This document shows, one piece after another, positions 6,171 through 13,835 of a DNA stretch of 24,171 nucleotides. The DNA is from Planctomycetota bacterium (GTDB taxonomy: Bacteria; Planctomycetota; Planctomycetia; Pirellulales; Pirellulaceae). The position numbers and the translations under genes are program-made. How positions within the stretch are numbered: the stretch's first letter is position 1; each line of letters starts with the position of its first letter. The stretch is taken from the NCBI GenBank assembly GCA_029259935.1, contig JAJDEH010000257.1, positions 1-24,171 on the forward strand, given 5' to 3'. The notes under the pieces were generated by a model. It saw only the letters and a list, made by a program, of their open reading frames with translations. It searched no databases and was not told where the DNA came from.

Positions 6171-8462
6171 CTAACGTCCGTCGTCGGGCTTGGAAAAGAG
6201 AGGGGCCAGCACTTGCTTGGCCTTGTCCAGCACGCCTTCATCTTCCGGGCATTCCGCGCCCTTGACCGCGTTACTGCCGCCGTGATCCTGCGCCATGAGG
6301 TACGACTTCAAACTTGTCAGCAGCAGCCGAGCGCCATCGACAATGTTTCGTTTGCGGCGGTCCCGGTTACGAATCGGCCGAATGGATACGTCGATCAAAG
6401 TCCGCAGTGCTTGTACTTCGCCACGGCCTTCGACATCGATGTTGGCCTCTTCGAATTTCAATTCAAACAGAAACGGCACGGGGCGATCGTTGCTGCGACG
6501 AGAGCCCGATTGCCTGCCGTCGACTTTCAAAACGATGTGTTCTTCATCGATCGAGGTGATTTCGGCGTAGTGGTCCGCCACGAATCCGCGCAGTTTCTCC
6601 ACGACGACGTTCAGCGGCACGGCAGTGATCAAGGTTCGTTTCAGCAGTTCTTCGGGAGCCGCCGACTTGAACCATGAGAGCCAACCACGTTTCTGCCGCT
6701 CGGTTGGCTCGCCGCCAATCCCGGCTCCCAATTGCACGACTGTGTTGCGGCCCAGATCCTTGGCCTGTAACAAGGCCCGGTCGGCCCGCCGGAGCATGGT
6801 TTCAGGCGTGTCGCCCGCCTGCACTTCGGTTACGCCAAAACTGGCCGTGATCGAGCGGCCTCCCAGAGTCGGCTGGGGCATCTCCGCGATTTCCTTGCGA
6901 ATCTGCTCGGCTCGGTCAGTGGCGGTCATATTATCGCAATCGGCACACAGAATGACGAATTCCTCGCCGCCGTAACGGGCCACCAAATCTCCCTGGCGGC
7001 CAAATCGTTGGAGCAACGCGGCGAAACTGACCAACGCGTCGTCGCCCGCCTGATGTCCATAGGTGTCGTTAATTCGCTTGAAGAAGTCGAGGTCGCAGAT
7101 GATGAGGCTGCAAGGCAGGTTCTGGTCGAGATGCGTCGCCACGAACAATTCATGAACGCGATCAAATTCCGCTCGGTTGGAAACTCCGGTCAGCGGATCG
7201 CGAGTGGCTTTCACATGTAGCGATTCGACGCGCTCTTCCAAAGTGATCTGGGAAGAAGCGTCGTGCATCAGTAAGGTCGCGCCATAGGTGACGCCGTTGC
7301 GGCCGATCACGGGAACGACTTGAGCGTCGACCGCGACCCGCGCGTCACCGCGTCCGGCAATGGTCATCCGCCGCATGGTTTGCACGCCCGATTTGACACA
7401 ATGCCGAATGGGGCAGTCCCGCGCGATATCCAGGTCGTTGCCGTCGCGCATTTCGAGCAGGTCCGTAGTCCACTGTTTTTGCAGCACGGCGCCCGCCTGC
7501 AGTCCCGTCAATCGTTCCGCGGCCCGATTCCACAGCAGGATTTTCAACGAGTTGTCAATGAAGGCCACCCCGTCCTGCATGCTGTCGACCAACTTTTGCT
7601 GGAACAGGTCGTCGATCGAAGTCTCGCGGTCGTTGGATAACAGGTTGCTCCGGCACCATAGCGCGTCGGAGGCTTGCGGATGCAGTTCCTGCAGCCAGCG
7701 GCGGGCCACGTTGGCGTTGAACTTCACACGATCGCTGGCCAGCAGTTCGCAATAATTCTTGACCAGCTTTGGATCGAATTGCGTTCCAGCACAGGAAAAC
7801 AATTCCGCCATCGCTCGTTCTCGCGATAACGCGCGGCGGTAGACATGGTCCGTCGTCATCGAATCGAAGGCGTCCACGATGGCGATCATGCGAGATCCCA
7901 GCGGCAGCTTTTCGCGCCGCAAGTCACGGCAATTTTTTACGCCGTCGTACCAGGCCGAGGCGTATTGAACCACATCCAAAATATTGCGCGACGCGCTGCA
8001 TGCCGCCAAAATCTCCATCCCGCTTTGGCGATGACGGTCGATCGCCGCCACTTCATCCTCCGACAGACGGCCAGGTTTGCGGAGGATGTGATCGGGAACT
8101 CCCATCTTGCCCAAGTCGTGCAACAGCGCGGCGACTTCGATTTCGTCGCGTTCTTCTTCCGTCATTTTCATCGTCAAGGACCACGACGAACATCCGAGCG
8201 CCACACGCAACGAATGAGCGGCCGTGGGCGCGTGTTTAGACCGCAGCGACATGAACAGGCAACTGGCCATTCCCAATCGCACCTGGACCAACTTGTTCTC
8301 GTGGGCGATCGCCGACTTGCTCCGCGCGGGCTCGGTGGCGGGAGCTTCTTCCAGGTTCTCCAGCATCGAGGAGAGCGTCGAGAGATTCTGCGGCGCATTC
8401 TCGGGTCGACGAGAGGCAAGCTCTTCACCGGCGGCGGCTCTGAGATTGGACGGATCGCTCAT
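6171..8462 (-). CDS. HD-GYP-like / PAS / GGDEF signalling protein (probable diguanylate cyclase)
   Basis: The 763-residue protein has four parts. Residues about 75-240 form an HD-GYP-like domain with HSLRVA (83-88), LLHDLGK (113-119) and HRQSG (144-148). The diagnostic HHExxDGxGYP motif is altered: HHE is ASA at 168-170 and GYP is KNC at 176-178, with only YDG kept. Residues about 285-405 look like a PAS sensor (VDSMQDGVAFID, ILLWNRAAERLTG). Residues about 418-575 are a GGDEF domain with DPLTGVSNR, RYGGEEF (GGEEF 498-502) and an inhibitory RxxD site, RQGD. Residues about 600-725 match no domain I recognise. There is no signal peptide or membrane helix, so it is cytoplasmic. Cyclic-di-GMP synthesis is likely, while phosphodiesterase activity is doubtful because metal ligands are missing. 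Confidence 0.88.
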   Translation of the reverse strand: MSDPSNLRAAAGEELASRRPENAPQNLSTLSSMLENLEEAPATEPARSKSAIAHENKLVQVRLGMASCLFMSLRSKHAPTAAHSLRVALGCSSWSLTMKMTEEERDEIEVAALLHDLGKMGVPDHILRKPGRLSEDEVAAIDRHRQSGMEILAACSASRNILDVVQYASAWYDGVKNCRDLRREKLPLGSRMIAIVDAFDSMTTDHVYRRALSRERAMAELFSCAGTQFDPKLVKNYCELLASDRVKFNANVARRWLQELHPQASDALWCRSNLLSNDRETSIDDLFQQKLVDSMQDGVAFIDNSLKILLWNRAAERLTGLQAGAVLQKQWTTDLLEMRDGNDLDIARDCPIRHCVKSGVQTMRRMTIAGRGDARVAVDAQVVPVIGRNGVTYGATLLMHDASSQITLEERVESLHVKATRDPLTGVSNRAEFDRVHELFVATHLDQNLPCSLIICDLDFFKRINDTYGHQAGDDALVSFAALLQRFGRQGDLVARYGGEEFVILCADCDNMTATDRAEQIRKEIAEMPQPTLGGRSITASFGVTEVQAGDTPETMLRRADRALLQAKDLGRNTVVQLGAGIGGEPTERQKRGWLSWFKSAAPEELLKRTLITAVPLNVVVEKLRGFVADHYAEITSIDEEHIVLKVDGRQSGSRRSNDRPVPFLFELKFEEANIDVEGRGEVQALRTLIDVSIRPIRNRDRRKRNIVDGARLLLTSLKSYLMAQDHGGSNAVKGAECPEDEGVLDKAKQVLAPLFSKPDDGR

Positions 8463-8550
8463 GGGACGAGTTTGGATCGCTAGCTTGTCTCACGCGGGCA
8501 CCCGCCCCCGTGACTGGGCATTCAAGTCAGTTCATTTGGTAACTCTTGAA

Positions 8551-8579
8551 AACCTAGGACACCCCCATAGCAGGGTCAA
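8551..8579 (-). promoter_or_regulatory. Possible sigma70-like promoter of the signalling gene
   Basis: The minus strand has TTGACC (8579-8574), a 17-base spacer and TAGGTT (8556-8551). The -35 box is good and the -10 box weak. It would start a transcript about 80 bases upstream of the GGDEF-protein ATG at 8462. Confidence 0.4.
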
Positions 8580-9005
8580 ACTGGCGTTTTTTCCGATTCT
8601 CGGTGAGCTTGTCACCTGTAACGGTCGGCGAGATTGGGCCGTGCCGGGATCGTGAAAACTGCACGCCGGTTGCGGCCTAGGAAGTTTGGTGGCGTTGCGA
8701 GCGTTAGACTGCTTGTAGGTGAAGGCTTTATGATTTTGAGTCAAGCATTGCGACCAATACGTGCGGGCAACCACAATCGGCCATCAGGTCGAAATTGGTT
8801 CGGGCCTCTGCCTCGCTGGATTCCTCTCCAGGCGAGCGGCGAATATCCGCATATCCTACCTGACCCATCCAGGTCTTCCCCCAGCCAGGAAGTGATCAGC
8901 GTCCATGCCTGGGATGGTAGAGAAACTCACTTGGTCTGGCCGAAATCTAAGGATGTTAGGTCTTGTAGTAGTTATCACTTCTCTCTTCAAAGTTCCGCGA
9001 AAATC
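8580..9005. other. Gene-free stretch upstream of the six-helix membrane protein
   Basis: An open frame on the plus strand runs through here from 8634 into the membrane protein gene. Its translation before 9006 is Pro-, Arg- and Ser-rich with no hydrophobic or domain signal, so it is treated as non-coding. No RNA gene or strong repeat was seen. Confidence 0.45.
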
Positions 9006-10148
9006 ATGCAATTCCGAAGAAGCGGTCAGCGTGATATTCGTCGTCGTCGCGTTTTGATCGAAGACGAAGATTGCAATACCACGGACGATTCAAGCCGGTC
9101 CGAGTGCGGCGGTCTGCTTGGATACTCGGACGATGCACGCTGGGACCGGCAACTCCGCGTCACCGAACTCATTCCCAGAAAAGCATGGGTGCTGAGCCTG
9201 TTGGTCGCGCTGTTGCTGGGGTCGATAGGAATTTTGAACGCGCTTCACGCCCACGCCCCTCAGTGGTCGTCGGCGTTAGGAGGGAGTGAGCTATCAAGTT
9301 TGAGCCTCACCTCGCCCGCCAGCATCGCGGTTTGGCTGGCCTCCGCGATCTTCCTGTTCGGATCGGTGGCCAGTTTGCAAATTTATGCCTTACGGCGACA
9401 CAAGGCGGACGATTATCGCGGCCGCTATCAAATTTGGTTGTGGACCGCGGCCGCCTTGGTGTTCCTCAGCATCGACGTTAGCGCCGGTTTGCACAACATC
9501 GCGCGATCGTTGCTGATCGCGGCTAGTGGAACGGCTTTATTCGGAAGCGGAAACATCTGGATCTTCATCGCGTATGGCACGTTATTTGGCGCCCTTGGGA
9601 CGGCGCTTGTGATTGAAATGCGGCGCAGTCCAGCAACCGTCGTGGCGGCGGTGCTGGCGGCCGTGGGTTACACTTCTTGGTCTCTCTTGGAACTTAAGAT
9701 CATGGAATTCACTGACGCAAACATCACCGTAATGGTTGGGGCCTCGTCGTTACTGGCCGCGCACGCCTTTGTACTCATCGCCCTGTGGTGCTACGCCCGG
9801 CGAGTTCATCGCGAAGCTCTTGGCGAGATTCCCCTGGCGGCCTCGAAAGAAGACGCTGCACTGGCGACGGAAGAGCGGTCGTCGGAATCCGCCGCGGAGG
9901 CGGACGAGGAAGAGCAGCAAGCGGTCCTCAAGCAAGCCGAAGTTGAAGAACTGGCCGCGGTCGAAGACCAGTTGCACGATTCGCCGCGTAAGTCAAAAAA
10001 TCGCAAGCAACGGCGGTCCAAGCCGTCGACCCCCGACGTATTGGCGATGCAAGACGACTACTCGGATGACGAAGATCTGCCACAGTCCGCCAAGTCCGAC
10101 CGCCGCAAACAGCGGAAGATCAAGTTGCAACAGCGACAAGCCGCGTAG
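9006..10148 (+). CDS. Membrane protein of unknown function with charged C-terminal tail
   Basis: With the ATG at 9006 the product has 380 residues. The N-terminal 60 residues are charged (GQRDIRRRRVLIEDED). Six hydrophobic helices follow at about 61-81, 106-128, 142-162, 184-205, 210-230 and 240-263. The last 105 residues are a soluble tail, first acidic (AAEADEEEQQ) and then basic (KSKNRKQRRSK, DRRKQRKIK), probably disordered or coiled. The open frame extends back to 8634, but that extension does not look like protein; ATG 9006 is chosen for composition, as there is no strong Shine-Dalgarno sequence at either site. I do not recognise the family. It stands alone on the plus strand between two minus-strand genes. 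Confidence 0.7.
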   Translation: MQFRRSGQRDIRRRRVLIEDEDCNTTDDSSRSECGGLLGYSDDARWDRQLRVTELIPRKAWVLSLLVALLLGSIGILNALHAHAPQWSSALGGSELSSLSLTSPASIAVWLASAIFLFGSVASLQIYALRRHKADDYRGRYQIWLWTAAALVFLSIDVSAGLHNIARSLLIAASGTALFGSGNIWIFIAYGTLFGALGTALVIEMRRSPATVVAAVLAAVGYTSWSLLELKIMEFTDANITVMVGASSLLAAHAFVLIALWCYARRVHREALGEIPLAASKEDAALATEERSSESAAEADEEEQQAVLKQAEVEELAAVEDQLHDSPRKSKNRKQRRSKPSTPDVLAMQDDYSDDEDLPQSAKSDRRKQRKIKLQQRQAA

Positions 10149-10253
10149 TCCGCTCCTTGCCAAGAGGAAGTTCGGAAGGGTTGTGCATCGTAGCCCTCCC
10201 CCCTTCGTCCGCGCTTTCGCGGTGCCTTCCGTCATGCCCGCGCCCTGCTTCTC

Positions 10254-10282
10254 CGTCATTCCCGCGCAGGCGGGAACCCAGG
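10254..10282. repeat. REP-like palindrome (CGTCATTCCCGC type)
   Basis: CGTCATTCCCGC-GCAG-GCGGGAACCCAGG contains a 7-bp stem (TTCCCGC/GCGGGAA, 10259-10276) with a 4-base loop. It matches the widespread intergenic palindrome family that reads CGTCATTCCCGCG...GCGGGAATCCAGG in many bacteria. A partial second copy of the left end (CGTCATGCCCGCGCC) lies just upstream at 10230-10244. It sits between convergent genes. Confidence 0.65.
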
Positions 10283-10433
10283 AGCGGCGGTTTTTTCAGC
10301 TTTGATTCGCTTCCCGGCGAGCATGATCGAAGAGTGAGATGGAAACGAACATCAAGTTGCGGGCAACGCTTAGCCACGTCGGTCGTCAATAGTGCCACGA
10401 TGGGCAAGGTGGGCCGCGGAATCTCTGAGTCCA

Positions 10434-12011
10434 CTACGCTCCAAGCTTGGTTCCAAAGGTTGCCGAAATCAGTTGACGGATTCCTTTGAAGGCCCCTCCG
10501 TCAACACGACAGCCTGCCAACGCCTGTTTGAGTTCTTGTTTTCCCCGCCGCGAGATCTTTGTTTGGCGCAAGCAGATGTGGTTCAACGATTTCATTTGAC
10601 AAAGCCTCGGGAGTGCGGCGTCTGTTAATTGGGTGCCCGAGAGATCGAGTTCCTCTAGGTTCAGCGCCGAGAGAAACTCGATCGCCGCATCGTCGATCGA
10701 AGTAAATTTGAGCTTCAATCGTCTCAACTTCCTCAAAGGCTTTAGGTGCTTTAGATGGGCACTTCTGACCGAGTTACCACTTAAATCCAAGAATTCGAGT
10801 TGTTTGAGATTGCGGAAATGAACCAATCCGGAACCGGTCGTCTTGTCGCCGCTTGCGTATTGGCCGTGGGAGCTTCCGTAAGCAATGGAACGCAGTTCAT
10901 GCAGTCCGCCCAAATATTGCATTCCGTTGTCAGTTGCGCGAGATAAGGTAATCGAAAAGTGCTCAAGATGTTTCAGCCGCGTGATGTTCTTCAATCCTAC
11001 GTCCGAAATGGCCCAGTCCAGCACCAATGTCCTCAGACTGGTCATTTGTCGAATGTTCGCTAGCTGCGCATCACGGACGTTCGTTCCCTCAAGGTCCAAG
11101 ACTTCTAGTTTTAGATGTTTCAGGTGTTGCAAGCCGCCTCGTGATAGTTCAACGTTTTCAAGCAACAAGCATTTTAGATGAGGGCTCCCAACCAAATACT
11201 TCAAGCCCGCGCCCGTAATGCCCGTATCCGAGAGGTCTAGATACTGCAGTTTAGGAAACCGATTCTTGAGCTTGGCGAATGTTGAATTATTGAATCCCGC
11301 GGCCCCGTTCAAGTTTATGCGACGGACACTTGTCATTTTCGATAACGCAGCCACTTCTTTGCTGGAAATCTGCATTCTCGAGAAGTCCGTATCAACTGTG
11401 TCAGCCTGAGTTTCCGCCTGCTCGAGCTTTTTAAGTGCTTTCGCCGGATAGGAACCTGGGGCTTTGTATCTCACCACTCTGCGAAGACTCTCGATGGCGC
11501 GAGGAGTACGAAAGAACTCGTCTTTTGTAATTGCCTCGATTGCTATCATCCGAACGCCAAAGGCGCGATCCCGGATAGCGTCAACGACGGGCTCGATACA
11601 ACGTTCAGCTCGAATGTTGGCCAACGACCCGACGGCGGAGCATCGCACGTACTGATTCTTGTGCTTCGCGGCTTTTATGAGCGCATTAATTGTTCGATCG
11701 CTCTTGTTGCTTCCAAGAGCACCGCATATCACCCACAGAAAAGGGTCGGGTGCAAGTTCTTCACTTTCTAGGGCTTGGATTAAGGCACGGGGATGTTCTT
11801 TCGCGATTCGCCAAAGTGTGTCGCCCAAGTCCTCTATCACGTCAACGGGGTGTACGCCATGAGGTGCTGGCTCGCCCATCGCAACAAGGATCGGTCGAAC
11901 CGCTGACTCGCCCATGTCGACCAGTTTGCATCCCGCGCCTTTCTTGTGAGTGAGAAATTGATGAATGAGTGATTCGCAAGCAGTTTTTTCGGATGGCATG
12001 CACGTACTCAC
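10434..12011 (-). CDS. HEAT-repeat / leucine-rich-repeat protein
   Basis: The 525-residue protein is built from two solenoid parts. The first 200 or so residues are helical HEAT-like repeats (for example KHKNQYVRCSAVGSLANI and RDRAFGVRMIAIEAITKDE). From about residue 215 to 505 there are leucine-rich repeats of roughly 23-25 residues with the pattern LxxLxLxxTxITDxGLxxL (LQYLDLSDTGITGAGLKYL, LEVLDLEGTNVRDAQLANI, LEELDLSGTQLTDAALPRL). There is no signal peptide or membrane segment, so it is probably cytoplasmic and binds another protein. A second in-frame ATG four codons in (11999) is an alternative start. Its third-position GC looks lower than that of neighbouring genes, an impression not measured. 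The partner and role are unknown. Confidence 0.85.
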   Translation of the reverse strand: MSTCMPSEKTACESLIHQFLTHKKGAGCKLVDMGESAVRPILVAMGEPAPHGVHPVDVIEDLGDTLWRIAKEHPRALIQALESEELAPDPFLWVICGALGSNKSDRTINALIKAAKHKNQYVRCSAVGSLANIRAERCIEPVVDAIRDRAFGVRMIAIEAITKDEFFRTPRAIESLRRVVRYKAPGSYPAKALKKLEQAETQADTVDTDFSRMQISSKEVAALSKMTSVRRINLNGAAGFNNSTFAKLKNRFPKLQYLDLSDTGITGAGLKYLVGSPHLKCLLLENVELSRGGLQHLKHLKLEVLDLEGTNVRDAQLANIRQMTSLRTLVLDWAISDVGLKNITRLKHLEHFSITLSRATDNGMQYLGGLHELRSIAYGSSHGQYASGDKTTGSGLVHFRNLKQLEFLDLSGNSVRSAHLKHLKPLRKLRRLKLKFTSIDDAAIEFLSALNLEELDLSGTQLTDAALPRLCQMKSLNHICLRQTKISRRGKQELKQALAGCRVDGGAFKGIRQLISATFGTKLGA

Positions 12012-12117
12012 ATTTACAGCTCACCCTGATATGCTAGCGGCCACATCAACAAGGTAAAGCCGCGGTGCCCTTTCTGCCGATATCTTATCCCTGCGACGGC
12101 CAGTTACGATCCACAAC

Positions 12118-12128
12118 AAGGAGGTGAT
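12118..12128 (+). promoter_or_regulatory. Perfect Shine-Dalgarno sequence
   Basis: AAGGAGGTGAT is an 11-base exact complement of the usual 16S rRNA 3' end, with GGAGG six bases before the ATG at 12131. Most genes in this window have weak or no Shine-Dalgarno sequence, so this one stands out and fixes the start of the small gene. Confidence 0.8.
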
Positions 12129-12130
12129 GC

Positions 12131-12319
12131 ATGTCCGAGAATAACGAAAATCAAGACTGGGAAGAAATCGATCCCAAAGAAGCCGAAATCATCGTCGCCA
12201 CATTGGAAGGCCTCATGGAAAGGCTCGACACCGAGACGCTCGTAGCTCATCTGCAGGAAGTCGTCGAGAAGATCGAAGCGCTCGTCGATTGGGAAGACGA
12301 GGACCGCAACGCCGCATAG
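12131..12319 (+). CDS. Small acidic protein of unknown function
   Basis: The 62-residue protein is very acidic (many Glu and Asp, starting SENNENQDWEEIDPKEAE) and looks almost wholly helical. Residues about 17-55 form an amphipathic helix pair (EIIVATLEGLMERL, TLVAHLQEVVEKIEALV), ending DWEDEDRNAA. There are no Cys, signal peptide or membrane segment. The perfect Shine-Dalgarno sequence argues strongly that it is a real, well-translated gene. It stands alone, facing a minus-strand ferredoxin gene. I do not recognise the family. A small regulatory or partner-binding protein is a guess from size and charge only. Confidence 0.75.
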   Translation: MSENNENQDWEEIDPKEAEIIVATLEGLMERLDTETLVAHLQEVVEKIEALVDWEDEDRNAA

Positions 12320-12330
12320 CGCGGCGCCCG

Positions 12331-12457
12331 TAGTAGCGTAGGCCGGATCAAGCGAAGCACCGCTCCGGCAGTCACTGGATTTCTAATTTTGTGGCCGCTG
12401 GAACTGCGGACGCCGGAACGTCGTCGCTCCGCTCCGCGGTCCGGCCTACAACGCTGC
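12331..12457. repeat. Inverted-repeat intergenic element
   Basis: The ends are near-mirror images: GTAGGCCGGA at 12338-12347 and its exact complement TCCGGCCTAC at 12440-12449. GC-rich sequence with further short inverted pieces (GCTCCGGCA, CGCCGGAACG) lies between them. It fills the gap between the small acidic gene and the convergent ferredoxin gene. No open frame is inside. It has the form of a small dispersed palindromic element and could also end transcription from both sides. Confidence 0.5.
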
Positions 12458-12467
12458 CGGCCTATCT

Positions 12468-12863
12468 CTAGACGCCGGCTCGTAATTCAGCCAAATGCTG
12501 GGCCGTGCCTACCAGCCGGTCCCAATTTTCGCGGATGTATTCCGGCGGACCGCCAATTTCCGCTACCACTTGAGCTACCTGCTCGGTCGGCACCATCTCG
12601 ATAGCGTCCCACGGGCACACGAGCAACTCGTACGGATTGGACTTTTTCTGCGGAATATGGACGCAGACTTCGCAGCCGACACAGCGCTCCAAGTCGATTT
12701 CGCACCACGTTTCGCTTCCCTTGAGGAGTCCCCGGTCAATCGACTTCATCTCAATGCAATCAACGGGACATACCTCGAGGCACGATTCACAACCGGTGCA
12801 ATTGTCGGCATTGATCACCGCCAATTCCTTGGGCACTTTTTTGCGAGGCCCTTGCTTGGCCAT
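12468..12863 (-). CDS. Ferredoxin with two [4Fe-4S] motifs
   Basis: The 131-residue protein should carry electrons in the cytoplasm. The first cluster motif is canonical, CTGCESCLEVCPVDC with Cys22, 25, 28 and 32 followed by Pro. The second has Cys61, 64 and 67, but the fourth Cys is at 83 (VCPWDAIEM), 15 residues later instead of the usual three, with VHIPQKKSNPYELL inserted. About 40 residues after the second cluster (EQVAQVVAEIGGPPEYIRENWDRLVGTAQHL) look helical. AAGGA lies before the ATG, and a good promoter sits about 75 bases upstream. The redox partner is not encoded next to it. Confidence 0.88.
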   Translation of the reverse strand: MAKQGPRKKVPKELAVINADNCTGCESCLEVCPVDCIEMKSIDRGLLKGSETWCEIDLERCVGCEVCVHIPQKKSNPYELLVCPWDAIEMVPTEQVAQVVAEIGGPPEYIRENWDRLVGTAQHLAELRAGV

Positions 12864-12939
12864 GGCGAATTCCTTGGAGCAATATCTATAAGCTATTAAG
12901 ACACAACGGCTTAGGCAGTCGGGGCCATTGCGCGCAGAT

Positions 12940-12967
12940 AGTATAAACCGTTATCGGCGCGGGTCAA
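12940..12967 (-). promoter_or_regulatory. sigma70-like promoter of the ferredoxin gene
   Basis: On the minus strand TTGACC (12967-12962), a 16-base spacer and TATACT (12945-12940) form a strong-looking promoter. Transcription would begin near 12933, about 70 bases before the ferredoxin ATG. Confidence 0.6.
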
Positions 12968-13092
12968 ACGGGTACTTGCACCCATACCTCGCTTTTCTCT
13001 TTATAGGGCCCACTGGCCAAGCCGCAACCGGTTGATTTGTTCCGTTTTTCGACCCATCGTGGGGACGCGATTCCCGCGCACCTGGCGGGTCC

Positions 13093-13575
13093 CTACGGCT
13101 CCTCCGATATCTCCTTCAAAGGTGATCGCCGCGGCTTCCCGGCCCAAACACCAATCAGTGGTCCGGCGACCATGGCGATTGGTATTCCACAATGGTGCGC
13201 GAAGTCCATGCATGTCTGTTTCCCGACCTTGTCGGGGCGGAAGGGCCGCTCGCCCGCAATGGTTGCGGCAAACAACGCGACAAAGACGGTCAAACCAACG
13301 CCGCACACCAAACCGTAAACTGCATGCTTCATCCACGGGCTGAATGAGGCTGCCACGAGCAACGGCCCCGCGCCCGCGAAGACGATGACAAAAGCCAGCA
13401 GCAGAGTCGTGGCATAGCGTTGCTGAGCTTGTTCATAGGCTAGTGGGTAAGCAAAGTCGTCCCGCTGCACGACGTAGCCGTTGGTCAGATGCAAGACGTA
13501 ATTGGTGACAAGAAACCCAAGAATCGCACCACCTAAAACGCCCTTCCCGATCATCACTAACACACGAAAAGTCAT
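13093..13575 (-). CDS. Small four-helix membrane protein of unknown function
   Basis: The 160-residue protein has four hydrophobic helices at about 7-29, 55-77, 84-106 and 129-146. A polar loop after the first contains YVVQRDDFAYPLAYEQAQQRY, and a loop at 107-127 is basic. AGAGGAT lies before the ATG at a good distance, supporting the start. It has the size and helix pattern of many uncharacterised bacterial inner-membrane proteins. It lies about 230 bases upstream of the ferredoxin gene on the same strand, but the promoter between them suggests separate transcription. No family was recognised. Confidence 0.65.
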   Translation of the reverse strand: MTFRVLVMIGKGVLGGAILGFLVTNYVLHLTNGYVVQRDDFAYPLAYEQAQQRYATTLLLAFVIVFAGAGPLLVAASFSPWMKHAVYGLVCGVGLTVFVALFAATIAGERPFRPDKVGKQTCMDFAHHCGIPIAMVAGPLIGVWAGKPRRSPLKEISEEP

Positions 13576-13765
13576 CAGGCATCCTCTTGAATCGCTATTC
13601 TTGGCGGCGGATTCCCAGTGAGTGACTTGGTTTCCCCGTTTTTCATTTTACCCCAGCGAGGAAATATGAAGCAAGGATTTGTCCGTCGCGCGCGGCCGCT
13701 CCTTGTTTCAACCCCAGAGTCGCTTCAGACGCTACTAGCCGCTTTCGGCGGGTCGGCTGGACCCG

Positions 13766-13805
13766 AAAAAAAGCCGAGTCCGAACCGTGGGGATTCGAAC
13801 TCGGC
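13766..13805 (-). terminator. Rho-independent terminator of the exported-protein gene
   Basis: On the minus strand, about 30 bases after the stop at 13836, GCCGAGTTCGAA pairs with TTCGGACTCGGC (12 bp with one G-U pair) around a 9-base loop, followed by seven T. The loop side contains GTTCGAATCCCC, which looks like a tRNA T-arm, but the hairpin plus T-run explains it. Confidence 0.85.
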
Positions 13806-13835
13806 CTTGGTGCGTGGCGTGCCAAGCTGTCGTGA

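Noticed and set aside
8634..9005. N-terminal extension of the six-helix membrane protein
   Set aside because: The 124 extra residues are Pro- and Arg-rich and not protein-like; the ATG at 9006 directly precedes the plausible protein start.
13785..13805. tRNA-like T-arm (GTTCGAATCC on the minus strand)
   Set aside because: There is no acceptor stem, D-arm or anticodon around it. The bases form the long arm of an intrinsic terminator with a seven-T tail.
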